This document shows positions 15,387 to 24,192 of a stretch of 47,755 nucleotides of DNA, piece after piece (position 1 is the first letter of the stretch; every line of letters starts with the position of its first letter). This stretch comes from Actinomadura sp. HBU206391. Lineage in GTDB: Bacteria; Actinomycetota; Actinomycetes; Streptosporangiales; Streptosporangiaceae. The stretch lies in NCBI RefSeq assembly GCF_014323665.1, contig NZ_JABVEB010000036.1, forward strand, positions 1 through 47,755, read 5' to 3'. The notes beneath the pieces were generated by a model. The model did no database searches and had not been told where the DNA came from. It worked only from the letters and a program-made list of their open reading frames with translations. Both the position numbers and the translations under genes were made by a program.

Positions 15387-16586
15387 TCAGTGACCAGTGG
15401 TGACACGAAGTTCCCTAGGTGCACGGAAGCCCAGGTTCTGCGGATAGGAAGGGATGAAGCCCGGTGCGAGTTCGAGGTCGGGGAAGCGCCTGAGCGCCGT
15501 TGCCAAAGTGGTCTCGGCTTCGAGTATGGCGAGGAAGGCGCCAATGCAATAGTGCGGGCCGACGCCGAACGACAGGCTCTTCATGCGTCGCGCGTGCAGG
15601 TCGAAGTCGTCGCCGTTGGGCATATCGCGGTTGGCGGCGCCGAGGTGGAGCAGCACGCGCGTGCCCGCAGGCAGCGTCGCTTCGTCAAAGACCACGTCTC
15701 GGGCCGTCTCCCGTAGCCAGCCGACGATGGCCGGCATGTACCGACTCGTTTCGGCCACCGCGCGTGGGACCAGTTCGGGGGCCGCTCGAACTCGTTCCCA
15801 TCTGTCCCGTTGTTGCAGCAGCAGCAGGAACATGTTGGCAATCAGACTCCGAGTCGTCTCGTGGCCGGCCACCAACAGATTGAACGCGAAACTCGCCGCT
15901 TGGTTGGGGGTCGCCCCTGCGACCATCAGCCGCGCCGTCACGCTTTCGCGCGGAAGATCGCCTTTGACGAGGTCCAGACAGTATTCCCAGAAGGAGATCA
16001 GGTTACGAAGGACCCGGACCTGCTCGTCCGGTGTGGGGCGACCCCAGATGAAGTGGATCTGCCCATCCGACCACGCGCGGACCATGGGGCCGTCTCCCGC
16101 CGGCGCCCCGATGAGATGCAAGATCACCCGCAAGGGGAGTTCGGCCGCGAGGACATCCGCGAGGTCCACGGTGCGCAGGTCGTTGATTTCGCCCAGGAGA
16201 TCATCGACGATCTCCTGGATCATTGAGTGGTAGGGCGGAAGCTGATTCAGTTTCCAGGGGAACACGCTCTCGAGCATCTTGCGCATGGGCGGATGGAAGG
16301 GAGGATCGCCGGCGGCGGTGACCGGCTCCGCCTTGAGTTCCCCGATTATGGAGAGTGCCTCGGGACACGGCATATATAGCGGCGCCAGCGTGCTTCGGTT
16401 GAGATATGAGCTGTCTTTGCCGCCGCTTCCATGGAGCGCTGCCCGTACGTCGGCATAGCGAGCCAGCACCGGAATGGTCTGACCGGTCGACGTGTCGAGA
16501 AGAGCCGTGGATATCTGTGTCTCACGCAACCGGCGCCAGTCTGCGGTTGGATCCGGCCTTTGTGATAGTTGGTACAGGTCGGCCAT
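15387..16586 (-). CDS. Cytochrome P450
   Basis: A 399-residue soluble bacterial P450. Seen: I-helix oxygen-activating motif AGHETT (residues 240-245), K-helix ExxR as ETSR (279-282), and heme loop FGVGPHYCIG with the thiolate Cys347. Chosen start ATG 16586 (MADLYQL) gives the usual length; the frame is open further upstream but without similarity. A partner ferredoxin is not encoded nearby, and no biosynthetic genes flank it, so the substrate is unknown. A small operator-like palindrome lies about 100 bp upstream. Confidence 0.93.
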   Translation of the reverse strand: MADLYQLSQRPDPTADWRRLRETQISTALLDTSTGQTIPVLARYADVRAALHGSGGKDSSYLNRSTLAPLYMPCPEALSIIGELKAEPVTAAGDPPFHPPMRKMLESVFPWKLNQLPPYHSMIQEIVDDLLGEINDLRTVDLADVLAAELPLRVILHLIGAPAGDGPMVRAWSDGQIHFIWGRPTPDEQVRVLRNLISFWEYCLDLVKGDLPRESVTARLMVAGATPNQAASFAFNLLVAGHETTRSLIANMFLLLLQQRDRWERVRAAPELVPRAVAETSRYMPAIVGWLRETARDVVFDEATLPAGTRVLLHLGAANRDMPNGDDFDLHARRMKSLSFGVGPHYCIGAFLAILEAETTLATALRRFPDLELAPGFIPSYPQNLGFRAPRELRVTTGH

Positions 16587-16684
16587 CTCAACCTCACCCT
16601 GCAAACTTCGAAATTTCCGACTGATGTAGATTGTCTTGTCCGCTTGTCGCATGGAAAGAAAGTTCGCGAGATCGTTAGGTAATC

Positions 16685-16699
16685 GTGATACTAGATCAC
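16685..16699. promoter_or_regulatory. Operator-like palindrome GTGAT-N5-ATCAC
   Basis: GTGAT (16685-16689), ACTAG, ATCAC (16695-16699), perfect, in a locally AT-rich stretch about 100 bp upstream of the P450 start. Fits a small dimeric repressor such as a GntR/TetR type; no such gene adjoins. Confidence 0.35.
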
Positions 16700-16822
16700 C
16701 ATGAATACCGATTGGTCGGTTCCGGCCCCTGTGTCCAGGAAAGGTCCGCGATAGGCGGAAATGATCATCGCGTTGGCGCACACCCGCAGGGGGCGGCCCT
16801 GCCATTGCCCGCGGGTGGGAGA

Positions 16823-16853
16823 CGGCCGCCCCGAAATGATTTCGGGGCGGCCG
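16823..16853 (-). terminator. 15-bp hairpin after the small secreted-protein gene
   Basis: Perfect inverted repeat: CGGCCGCCCCGAAAT (16823-16837) and ATTTCGGGGCGGCCG (16839-16853) around one base. It lies about 110 nt past the stop of the leftward secreted-protein gene and before the P450 gene, so it probably ends that transcript, though no clear U-tract follows. Confidence 0.6.
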
Positions 16854-16961
16854 GTTCTGGCGGAGTCGCGGTTAGATGTCGTCACGGCGGTTGGTGTCGG
16901 AGCGGCGGATACACTACTCAGGATCCCGGGGCCGGCATGTACCGCCTGCCCCGAGGCGCCG

Positions 16962-17429
16962 TCATTTCGACCGTACGAAGACCATCGGCTCGATTGGGGC
17001 ATCGCCCAGTGGCCGGATCGTCATGCCCCGTCCGTTCGAGTGGATCTCCACGACGAGGTCGAACGTCGGTCCCGTGCCGTCGCAACTTTCCAGGTAGCCG
17101 AATCCCTTGTAGAGATTTCCACTCCCGGAGACGTCGAAGACCCGGCATCCTGGAGCGGGGCTGATCGCGGTCGCCCTGAAGCGCGACGGACTCACCTCTC
17201 CTACCCCCAGGGCGGCCGGCTGACCACCGAGGCTTCCCTCCCATCCGCCCACGATGGGAGCCGACTCGTCGGCACGTGCACTGCTCGGTGTTTGGACGAC
17301 CCCTGTTTCCGCCGGTGCCGGGGTGGCGGCGAAGGCGCCTGCGGGCGTCCCGGCGAGATGCCCGAGCACCACGAGGGCGCCGATAGTGGCCGGCCGAATG
17401 AATCGTCGGACCGTGGGACTGGCTGCCAT
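16962..17429 (-). CDS. Small secreted protein of unknown function
   Basis: A 155-residue exported protein. A basic start and hydrophobic core (TIGALVVLGHLAG near 15-27) end at AFAA around residue 35. The mature part has two Cys (GCRVFD, ESCDG) probably forming one disulfide and beta-rich segments (VGGWEGSLGG, FDLVVEIHSNG). GGAGG precedes the ATG. I do not recognise the family. It lies upstream of the P450 on the same strand but is separated by a hairpin. Confidence 0.65.
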   Translation of the reverse strand: MAASPTVRRFIRPATIGALVVLGHLAGTPAGAFAATPAPAETGVVQTPSSARADESAPIVGGWEGSLGGQPAALGVGEVSPSRFRATAISPAPGCRVFDVSGSGNLYKGFGYLESCDGTGPTFDLVVEIHSNGRGMTIRPLGDAPIEPMVFVRSK

Positions 17430-17601
17430 GAAACACGAACCTCCAGGATCTTTGGCTGCGTCGCCGGTGGAGTCCCCAATTTAGGCAACTGCTAGAGCGA
17501 GTCTCGTCCATTTGACTCGTCGGCGAGAAGACTGACCCTAATCAGAGTAGCGCGTCGATGACCGGCGATGGGGTTAAATGCATATAGGAAAGACATCCTA
17601 T

Positions 17602-17853
17602 CTAATTGTTCTTCCGTGCCACGTAATTGTCGATTAGTGCCAGATCTCTGCGGTTGTCACTGAGCGTCAATTCCTCGTGACGCAACGCGTCATCGATCGT
17701 GGATTGGCGAGATGAATTCTGTCGGATCGGCCTAGCGCCTCTTGACGAATCACAGCGTGGTGTGGGTGGCGAGTGCGACCTGGTCGCCACCACCATGAGT
17801 CCGCCGAGCAGCAAGATCCCTATCCCGTCACTGACGATGTTGGAGGCGACCAT
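17602..17853 (-). CDS. Possible small membrane protein, unrecognised
   Basis: An 83-residue frame starting MVASNIVSDGIGILLLGG with one hydrophobic helix (about 9-23) and a long polar tail. A GAGG stands 5 nt before the ATG. It lies 32 nt downstream of the desaturase stop on the same strand. No family recognised; it may be spurious. Confidence 0.25.
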   Translation of the reverse strand: MVASNIVSDGIGILLLGGLMVVATRSHSPPTPRCDSSRGARPIRQNSSRQSTIDDALRHEELTLSDNRRDLALIDNYVARKNN

Positions 17854-17885
17854 GGTGGCCTCGACATGCGCCGGGGCGCAGGCGG

Positions 17886-18938
17886 TCAGTACTCCAGTTC
17901 GGGGCGCAGGGGCCCGCCGACCTTGTGGAGGTGCAGCAGCACTTGGGCGTAGGAGTGGAAGATGCCGGTTTCGTAGTAGGCGACGTCGTGCTGGGCGCAG
18001 AAGGTGCGTATGAGCTTCTGGGCGTGGCGCAGGCTGGGTCGTGGCATGGAGGGGAACAGGTGGTGTTCGATCTGGTAGTTCAGCCCGCCGAGTGCGAAGT
18101 CGGTGAGCCGGCCGCCGCGGATGTTGCGTGAGGTCAGCACCTGCCGGCGCAGGTAGTCGGTCTTGTCGTCCTTGGTGAAGATGGGCATGCCCTTGTGGTT
18201 GGGCGCGAACGAGCACCCCATGTACAGCCCGAACAGTCCCTGCTGGACGATGAGGAAGCACACGGCTTGGCCGGGGGATAGGACCCAGAACAGGGCGGTG
18301 AGGTAGCCGCTGAGGTGGGCGGTCAGCAGACCCGCCTCGGCGAGTTTGGTCGCCTGGGAGCTACCGGTGCGGGTGAGCAGTGCGCGTACGCCGGCGATGT
18401 GCAGGTTGAGGCCTTCAAGAAGCAGCATGGGAAAGAAGAGCCACGCCTGGTGGCGGGCCAGCCAGGCGCCCGGTCCGCGGCGGGCGCGGGCGTGGTCCTC
18501 GGTGAAGGCGATCGCGCCGTCGGCGATGTCGGGGTCGCGGTCGATCTGGTTGGGATGGGCGTGGTGCCGGTTGTGCTTGGAGATCCACCAGCCGTAGCTG
18601 AGCCCGACCAGCAGATTGCCATGCAGGCGGCCGAGCAGGGTGTTGACTCGCTTGGACCCGGAGATCTGCTGGTGACCGGCGTCGTGCCCGATGAACGCGG
18701 TCTGGGTGAACATGACCGCGAGGAAGACGGCGACCAGCAGCTGCCACCACGACCGCCCGATCAGGGCGAACACGGTCCACCCGGCGGCTAGCAGGAAGAG
18801 GTTCACCACGATCTTGACGCAGTAGTAGCCGGGTCGCCGTCTCAGCAGCCCGGTCTGTTTCACTTCGCGGGACAGTTCGGCGTAATCGCTGCCGCGCCCG
18901 GTCGCAGGCAGGTCCCGGAGATCGGTCGCCGGCATCAT
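17886..18938 (-). CDS. Membrane fatty-acid desaturase
   Basis: A 350-residue di-iron desaturase. The three histidine boxes are clear: HDAGH (85-89), HNRHH (122-126) and QIEHH (289-293), the last with the Gln of front-end (delta-6/cyt-b5-type) desaturases, though no cytochrome b5 domain is fused. Four or more membrane helices lie between them (about 43-80 and 205-240). It introduces a double bond into acyl chains of lipids or acyl-CoA. The UBP-type zinc-finger gene lies just upstream on the same strand, with a LysR regulator divergent beyond it. Confidence 0.92.
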   Translation of the reverse strand: MMPATDLRDLPATGRGSDYAELSREVKQTGLLRRRPGYYCVKIVVNLFLLAAGWTVFALIGRSWWQLLVAVFLAVMFTQTAFIGHDAGHQQISGSKRVNTLLGRLHGNLLVGLSYGWWISKHNRHHAHPNQIDRDPDIADGAIAFTEDHARARRGPGAWLARHQAWLFFPMLLLEGLNLHIAGVRALLTRTGSSQATKLAEAGLLTAHLSGYLTALFWVLSPGQAVCFLIVQQGLFGLYMGCSFAPNHKGMPIFTKDDKTDYLRRQVLTSRNIRGGRLTDFALGGLNYQIEHHLFPSMPRPSLRHAQKLIRTFCAQHDVAYYETGIFHSYAQVLLHLHKVGGPLRPELEY

Positions 18939-19021
18939 GTCGGCTCTGACGGTGTCGAAGACGATTTCTCTGCTCCTTCAGCGGTGACGAGATGACCGGA
19001 GGTGTGGCCGGGGGCGGTTGT

Positions 19022-19336
19022 TCAGACCGCGCGCCCGTGGACGTAACACCATCTCCGGGCCGGCCCTGGCGGCAGTGCACTTGCCACGGGATGGTCGGTC
19101 TCTTCGTAGTGCGCGAGCGCATGCCGACGGGGTGAATCGTCGGAGCATGCCACCCACCCACACGTCAGGCACACCAGCAGGCCGGCCCATTCCTCGCGGA
19201 CGGTTTGGCACTGGCGGCAGGTCCTCGACTGGGGGGTCACCGGCAAGAGCGCATCCAGGTGCTCACATCTGGGTGCCGACCCGTTCAGGCTGACCGCTCG
19301 CGCATCCAGGATCATGCCGGATCTATCCGGGGTCAT
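19022..19336 (-). CDS. UBP-type zinc-finger protein
   Basis: A 104-residue protein with a UBP-type (ZnF-UBP) zinc finger: CEHL, CRQC, CLTCGWVACS and HALAHYEETDHPV give the expected Cys/His ligand series across residues 24-83. In eukaryotes the fold binds ubiquitin tails; actinobacterial copies are free-standing with unknown partner. The ATG at 19336 follows GAGGG at 7-nt spacing; an in-frame ATG at 19360 exists. It is 83 nt upstream of the desaturase on the same strand, so co-transcription is likely. Confidence 0.8.
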   Translation of the reverse strand: MTPDRSGMILDARAVSLNGSAPRCEHLDALLPVTPQSRTCRQCQTVREEWAGLLVCLTCGWVACSDDSPRRHALAHYEETDHPVASALPPGPARRWCYVHGRAV

Positions 19337-19674
19337 CGCAGTTCCCTCATCAGCGCTCATTGGCTGGGCTGGGTGGCGGCTGGTTGATCTCTTCAGTCAA
19401 CATCCCGTCCGTCAGGGCGGAAACAGGCAACCCGAGCAAGCCTCATCACCTGCCCCGATGGCGAAGTGCCGTCGAGCGCGCGCAGTGGGCGAACCGGCAT
19501 CGTTGGCCCCCCGGGGGAGAGAGACGTCACTCACCGGCAGAACCTCACCACAGGCCTGGATCGCGACCTGCGATGCGTGCGAACCTGTACGTGAGGTACG
19601 CGAGCCGACCTGGGATGCTGGGCGGAGTGGAAACCGCATGGGCGGTGTCCCGGCAGTGAGCGGAGGTGGCGGGC
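19337..19674. other. Divergent region between zinc-finger/desaturase pair and LysR gene
   Basis: About 338 bases with no supported gene. As LysR proteins usually act on the divergent promoter, binding sites are expected here, but I could not pin a T-N11-A site convincingly. GGAGG at 19662-19666 belongs to the LysR start. Confidence 0.45.
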
Positions 19675-20622
19675 GTGGAGCTTCGTCAGCTTCGGTACTT
19701 CGTGAGCCTGGCCGAAGAGCTGCACTTCGGGCGCGCGGCCGCACGGGAGCACATCGTGCAGTCGGCGTTGAGCCAGCAGCTGCAGCGACTGGAGCGCGAA
19801 CTCGGCGTACGGCTACTGGAACGCAGCACCCACCATGTCGATCTGACGGCGGCGGGAGCGGTGTTCCTGGTCGAGGTCCGGCAGATCCTCGCCCATGTCG
19901 AGCGGGCGGCGAAGGTCGCCCGTAGCGCGGCCGAATCATCTCCGCGGCTGCGCGTGGGCATCATCGACGCCAGCTACGACTCGATGCCGCAGATCCTGCA
20001 CGAGGTCCAGGCCCGGTTTCCCGACCTGGTGATCCACCAGGTCGAGGTGAGCGTTCCCGAGCAGTACCAGCAACTCCTCGACGGCCGTCTGGACGTGGGC
20101 ATCGGCCGGGCCGCCATGGCCCCGCCCGGAGTCGCCTCGCACCTGTTCCGCCAGGACCCTCTGGGCGTGCTGGTGCCCGACGGTCACCGCTTCAGCCTTC
20201 TAGACGGTGTGCCGGTCGCCACGCTCGCGCAAGAGCCACTTCTGCTCGCCGAGGACGCGCAGGCACCGGAGTTCAACCAGTTCGTCGTCGAGATGTGCAG
20301 GTCGGCCGGGTTCACGCCCGCCGTCTACGAAGGCACCGTGGAGAGCATCCGCGCCGCCGCCGATCTGGTCGCCGGCGGACGGTGCCTGTACTGCGTGCCC
20401 TCCTCCTGCATCTCCTCCCTCCCCGGCACCATCTGGCGACCGCTGATCGAACCGGTATCCCACTACCCCTGGTCGATTCTGTGGAGGGCGACCGACACCT
20501 CCGATCACGTACGCGCCATCATCACCTGCGCACGCGCAATGTCACAGCGACTGGGCTGGCTGCCGACCCCGGAACAAGAGGCCGGGCACGACGATGAGGT
20601 CGCAGGAGGCATCAAGTCGTAG
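19675..20622 (+). CDS. LysR-family transcriptional regulator
   Basis: A 315-residue LysR regulator. The winged HTH opens with ELRQLRYFVSLAEELHFGRA and the SALSQQLQRLERELGVRLLER recognition helix (quoted in part), followed by a substrate-binding domain with PRLRVGIIDASYD near 90 and GRLDVGIGR near 138. The GTG at 19675 has GGAGG at 8-nt spacing; GTG 19666 overlaps that site. It is divergent from the zinc-finger/desaturase pair and probably regulates it. Confidence 0.92.
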   Translation: MELRQLRYFVSLAEELHFGRAAAREHIVQSALSQQLQRLERELGVRLLERSTHHVDLTAAGAVFLVEVRQILAHVERAAKVARSAAESSPRLRVGIIDASYDSMPQILHEVQARFPDLVIHQVEVSVPEQYQQLLDGRLDVGIGRAAMAPPGVASHLFRQDPLGVLVPDGHRFSLLDGVPVATLAQEPLLLAEDAQAPEFNQFVVEMCRSAGFTPAVYEGTVESIRAAADLVAGGRCLYCVPSSCISSLPGTIWRPLIEPVSHYPWSILWRATDTSDHVRAIITCARAMSQRLGWLPTPEQEAGHDDEVAGGIKS

Positions 20623-20907
20623 GCATGCGGCGTGCGGAAACCCGGAACGATGCTGCGGGCGGCGCAGATGAGGTGGGCCGGACCGATTGCGCCCGCCGTT
20701 GCGCGCGTCGGCGTAGCCGGGTGGCGCCTTGCCGCAGGTCAGGCCGGCCAGGAGGGCCGTGCAGCGGCCCCTGCGGTGTCTGACAGTTCCGGCCGCAGCT
20801 CGACTGGGGTGTGGCGGCGCGAGCTCGTCCACCGATCTACTGCCTGCCACCACACTGTTCCCGTGCCGGGATCGGAAGGCGTTCGGTGATGTTTCGCGTC
20901 AGCGCCA

Positions 20908-21540
20908 CTATGGGCCGGTCAGCGTGGGACATCGGCGCAGATGGTCCTGCTTGTGCAGTTCTCCGACCACGAAGTCGGCGACGTCGGCGCGGGAGATGTG
21001 GGAGCGCCAGAGCAGTTTGATCCGTTCGGCGGCGCGATATCGGCCGGTGGCCAGACCGCCGGTGAGTCTGGCGGGCCGGACGATGGTCCAGTCCAGCCCG
21101 CTGTTGCGTACGGCTGTTTCCTGGTGCTCCTTGTCGGCGTACTCCGCCCGCCACAACAGGGGCCGCAGAACATGCTCGAAGACCAGGCCGGAGCAGCCAC
21201 GGCTGTCGCCCACGCCGTGCGCGCTCACCCATACAAGGCGCGGCACCTGGTGGGTCTTCATGGCCTCGATGACAGGCTCGAGGGCAGGGTGCCGGAACAT
21301 GCCGGCCGGGGCCTGCTTGCTTTGACCGACCGCGCCGACCACCGCGTCGTGCCCGGGGATCACAGCGGTCACCGAGGCTGTGTCGAGGACATCGCCGGTG
21401 ATGACCGTCAGCCGCTCATGTCGCTGATCCAGCCGTCCCGGCATGCACACGAATTCGGTGATCTCGTGTCCGTCTCGCAGCGCGGTCTCGGAGATGGACC
21501 GGCCGAGCGGACCGGTGGCGCCGAACAACAGAATGCGCAT
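20908..21540 (-). CDS. NmrA-like NAD(P)-binding protein (atypical SDR)
   Basis: A 210-residue single Rossmann domain: MRILLFGATGPLGRSISETAL with the GATGxxG nucleotide loop, DVLDTASV near 51, GHDAVVGAVGQ near 63, RLVWVSAHGVGDS near 100, and WTIVRPARLTGG near 150. No catalytic YxxxK is evident, so it is of the NmrA/atypical SDR group (redox sensing or reductase). GGAG lies 7 nt before the ATG. It is convergent with the LysR gene. Confidence 0.88.
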   Translation of the reverse strand: MRILLFGATGPLGRSISETALRDGHEITEFVCMPGRLDQRHERLTVITGDVLDTASVTAVIPGHDAVVGAVGQSKQAPAGMFRHPALEPVIEAMKTHQVPRLVWVSAHGVGDSRGCSGLVFEHVLRPLLWRAEYADKEHQETAVRNSGLDWTIVRPARLTGGLATGRYRAAERIKLLWRSHISRADVADFVVGELHKQDHLRRCPTLTGP

Positions 21541-21734
21541 CAGCTTCTCCAGACTTACGTGGCCCGGAATCAGCGGGCGGCGGACTCGATGATCCGTTCG
21601 CTTCGCTGGTGGTCGTGTAAGCGGCGGCCCTTCCGCCTGAGTGAAGGCGATCACCGGGGCGAACCGCGCCGAGCCGTGCGGCGAGCAGGCGCCGGGTGAC
21701 AGGCCGGATCGGGTCGCGTCGGGTTCGCCTCGGC

Positions 21735-22097
21735 CTAGCCCCGGCCTCTTCCTGCCCAGGGCCGGCGACGGTCAGGGCTCCTGCGGTCGTCATTGGGCGC
21801 GGGGTCGGGGCCCGGAGGTTGCACGAGGGTCTGCGGCTCCTCATCGATGACGTCTTGGCGGCTGCGGGCGGCCGGCCGGTTCATATGTGACCGGTTCCAT
21901 ATCAGATGGCTGCGGGCGGCCGGCCGGTTCGAGCGTGACCTGGTGCGCGTCAGCAGGGGTAGCACGAGCCCGAGAGCGCCGGCGAGCATCAGGATGACGC
22001 CCACTATGTGTAGATCGAGGCCGCGTACGGACCCGGTCACGGCGAACGTCAGGATCGCCCCGACAACGAGGAGGGCGATCCCGCCGGCGGTGGGCAT
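21735..22097 (-). CDS. DUF6458-like small membrane protein
   Basis: A 120-residue protein whose first 55 residues match the DUF6458 two-helix unit (IALLVVGAILTFAVTGSV, DLHIVGVILMLAGALGLVL). The rest is a long basic tail containing a duplicated NRPAARS element encoded by a 23-bp direct repeat. AAGGCGACAG precedes the ATG. It follows the GlsB/YeaQ gene by 55 nt on the same strand, so they probably share a transcript. Confidence 0.7.
   Translation of the reverse strand: MPTAGGIALLVVGAILTFAVTGSVRGLDLHIVGVILMLAGALGLVLPLLTRTRSRSNRPAARSHLIWNRSHMNRPAARSRQDVIDEEPQTLVQPPGPDPAPNDDRRSPDRRRPWAGRGRG
21860..21930. repeat. 23-bp exact direct repeat inside the DUF6458-like gene
   Basis: GGCTGCGGGCGGCCGGCC (first 18 bases) plus GGTTC occurs at 21860-21882 and again at 21908-21930, 48 bp apart, a multiple of three. 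It duplicates the NRPAARS peptide in the C-terminal tail. Confidence 0.85.
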
Positions 22098-22152
22098 CAG
22101 CTGTCGCCTTTTCGGGGGCCGGGCTGTGGGGGCGGGGGTGCGGTTGGTGGTG

Positions 22153-22449
22153 TCACCTGCGGCCTGCCCAACGACCGGAGCGCCGGCCGCTGTTCTGCCC
22201 GGTGACCAGGTGGTAGGCGAGCAGGAGGACCGCGGCGCCCGCGATGGCGGTGATCCAGGTGGAGAGGTTGAAGAATCCCTGCACGCCGTCGACGTCGAAC
22301 AACTGCGTGGCCAGGAAGCCACCCAACAGTGCTCCGGCGACCCCGATCAGGGTGGTGATGACAAGTCCTTGGGGGTCCTTGCCGGGGACCAGCATTCTGG
22401 CGACCATCCCGGCCACGAGTCCGAGAATGATCCAGGCGATGATGCTCAT
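22153..22449 (-). CDS. GlsB/YeaQ/YmgE-family stress-response membrane protein
   Basis: A 98-residue protein with three hydrophobic helices. Family marks: MSIIAWIILGLVAGMVARML, GKDPQGLVITTLIGVAGALLGGFLA (quoted in part) and a third helix ITAIAGAAVLLLAYHLV. AGGAG lies 7 nt before the ATG. Relatives are induced in stationary phase or acid stress. Upstream on the same strand is a SpoIIE-type phosphatase gene. Confidence 0.92.
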   Translation of the reverse strand: MSIIAWIILGLVAGMVARMLVPGKDPQGLVITTLIGVAGALLGGFLATQLFDVDGVQGFFNLSTWITAIAGAAVLLLAYHLVTGQNSGRRSGRWAGRR

Positions 22450-22737
22450 GACCGAACTCCTAGAGCAGCGAATCGATGTCTGCTGGGGCGCGGTCTTCCG
22501 GACCGGTCGAAGCAGGGGCCCGATCGTCCGCAGGAACGTGGGGGCCGGGCTTTCGTGCTCGTTCACCCCTGAGCCAACCCTGCCCGTACCGCGTGGGAAA
22601 CAGCCGATCCCGGAAGGGCCCATCACCACAACCGATCACCCCACGACCGGCTGTGCCCTGGTGTATGTGGAAATCATCCGCGCGCCGTGGTGCAGGCTTC
22701 ACCGACTATGAAACCCCCGTTTCAAGCGCACCTGTAC

Positions 22738-24192
22738 TCACGTGGCGTTTGCACCCGGTTGGCCGGCTGATCCCGCTGCCTGAGGTTGGACGGCTCCATC
22801 GTCGACGCCGCCAGCGGGGCGCGCGGATTGGTGGCCGGGGATGCGGAGGATGAGCATGGCCATGTCGTCGTCGGCCCGGCCATCGGTGTAGTCGATGAGC
22901 GTGGTGGTGAGTTGGTCCAGCATCTGCTGGGCGTCAAGGCTGGTGGTATCGGCCAGCAGGCCGATCAGGCCTTTCTCCTTGAGCATGTCACCGGCTGGGT
23001 TGCGGGCTTCGGTTGCGCCGTCGGTGTAGAGCAGTAGCGCGTCGCCGGGCCCGAGGTCGCACGCCTGGGTGGACAGTTCGACATGGTCGAAGACGCCCAG
23101 GAGCAGGCCAGGTCGGCCGATGGGGGTGACGGTGCCGTCGGCGCGGCGTAGTAGCGCGGGCGGGTGCCCGCCCAAGCTGACCAGCCCGCGTGCCCCTTGT
23201 GTCCCGTGATTGTCGGAGGGGCGGATCGCCACGCATACCGCGGTCAGGAACCGGTCGCTGATCTGCTGGTGGACCAGGGCGTGATTCAGTCGGGTCAGCA
23301 CCGTGGCGGGGTAGGGGTGCTGGGTGGCCTCGGCGCGCACGGTGTAGCGGGCGAGCGCCGTCACTTTTGCCGCCTCCAGGCCGTGACCGCACACATCGCC
23401 CAGCACCGCGCACCACCACTGGTCCCGGGTGGGGAACAGGTCGAAGAAGTCTCCGACCACCTTGACGTCGCCGGCCGCCGGTAGGTACACCGCAGCGGCC
23501 TCCAGCCACGGTGGGCAGGCGATCACCGGCGGCAGCAGGCTGTCTTGGAGTGTGCGGGCCAGCGCGGCCGATACTTCAGTGGCGCTCTCCAGCTCGCTGA
23601 TCCGCAGGTGGGCTTGGTCCAGCGCCTGGCGCAGCGCGATCGAGTTGCTGACCGCTCGCGCCAGCGTCGCCAGCCCGCGTGTCTGTTCCGCCGTCCACGG
23701 CCGCGCTCGGTCGTCGACCACTGACAATCCGCCCAGCACCTGCCCGGACACAGAGTGGATCGGGTATCCCGCCCACGCCCCGATCCCCAGCTCCCGCACC
23801 GCGGCCAGGTGAGCGATCCGCGGATCGCCGGCGGCATCCTCGACGATGAGCTCACGGCCGGTACCGATCAGAAGATGACAGGGGCTGTCACCCACCGGGT
23901 TCTCCCAAGCTCCCGCCTCTGCCGGTTCACTGGCCCCTTCAACGCGGTCCGATACCTCCACGGCCGACACCCAAAATGAGCGCCGCGCGTCCACCAACGT
24001 GATGAACGCCCGCCGTGCCCCGGTCAGTGACGCTGCCAGCACCGCCAGATCGTCCAGTGATTCGACGGGTCCGGTGTCCATCAACCCGGTCGCGGCCACC
24101 GCCGTCAGCCGTGCCGGATCGAACACCTGCGCCGGTAGCACCGGCACGTCCGCTCCGCTCGCCACCACCAGCGGCCTGATCACCTCGACCAA
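22738..24192 (-). CDS. GAF-domain SpoIIE/PP2C-type serine phosphatase
   Basis: A 484-residue signalling phosphatase. A GAF domain covers about residues 45-195 (ITLVDARRSFWVSA, GYPIHSVSGQVLGGLSVVDD), then a PP2C-SIG domain about 230-450 with metal-ligand motifs VGDFFDLF, LGDVCGHGLEAAK, LSLGGHPPALL-like and DDDMAMLIL. Such proteins dephosphorylate anti-sigma antagonists (RsbU-like) and so activate stress sigma factors. The TTG at 24192 follows GAGGGG at 6-nt spacing. A stress role agrees with the GlsB and DUF6458 genes downstream; no RsbW/RsbV gene is present. Confidence 0.9.
   Translation of the reverse strand: MVEVIRPLVVASGADVPVLPAQVFDPARLTAVAATGLMDTGPVESLDDLAVLAASLTGARRAFITLVDARRSFWVSAVEVSDRVEGASEPAEAGAWENPVGDSPCHLLIGTGRELIVEDAAGDPRIAHLAAVRELGIGAWAGYPIHSVSGQVLGGLSVVDDRARPWTAEQTRGLATLARAVSNSIALRQALDQAHLRISELESATEVSAALARTLQDSLLPPVIACPPWLEAAAVYLPAAGDVKVVGDFFDLFPTRDQWWCAVLGDVCGHGLEAAKVTALARYTVRAEATQHPYPATVLTRLNHALVHQQISDRFLTAVCVAIRPSDNHGTQGARGLVSLGGHPPALLRRADGTVTPIGRPGLLLGVFDHVELSTQACDLGPGDALLLYTDGATEARNPAGDMLKEKGLIGLLADTTSLDAQQMLDQLTTTLIDYTDGRADDDMAMLILRIPGHQSARPAGGVDDGAVQPQAAGSAGQPGANAT

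Larger units (their letters stand above)
16587..16961. other. Intergenic region with palindromes upstream of P450
   Basis: About 375 bases. It holds the operator-like repeat at 16685-16699 and the strong hairpin at 16823-16853. No gene is supported. Confidence 0.5.

Noticed and set aside
20623..20907. Several short open frames between LysR and NmrA-like genes
   Set aside because: None has protein-like composition or a start signal; the gap is short and lies between convergent genes.
22709..22724. TGAAAC-CCCC-GTTTCA inverted repeat just after the phosphatase stop
   Set aside because: Only 6-bp arms with no T-run; too weak to call a terminator or a stress-sigma promoter.
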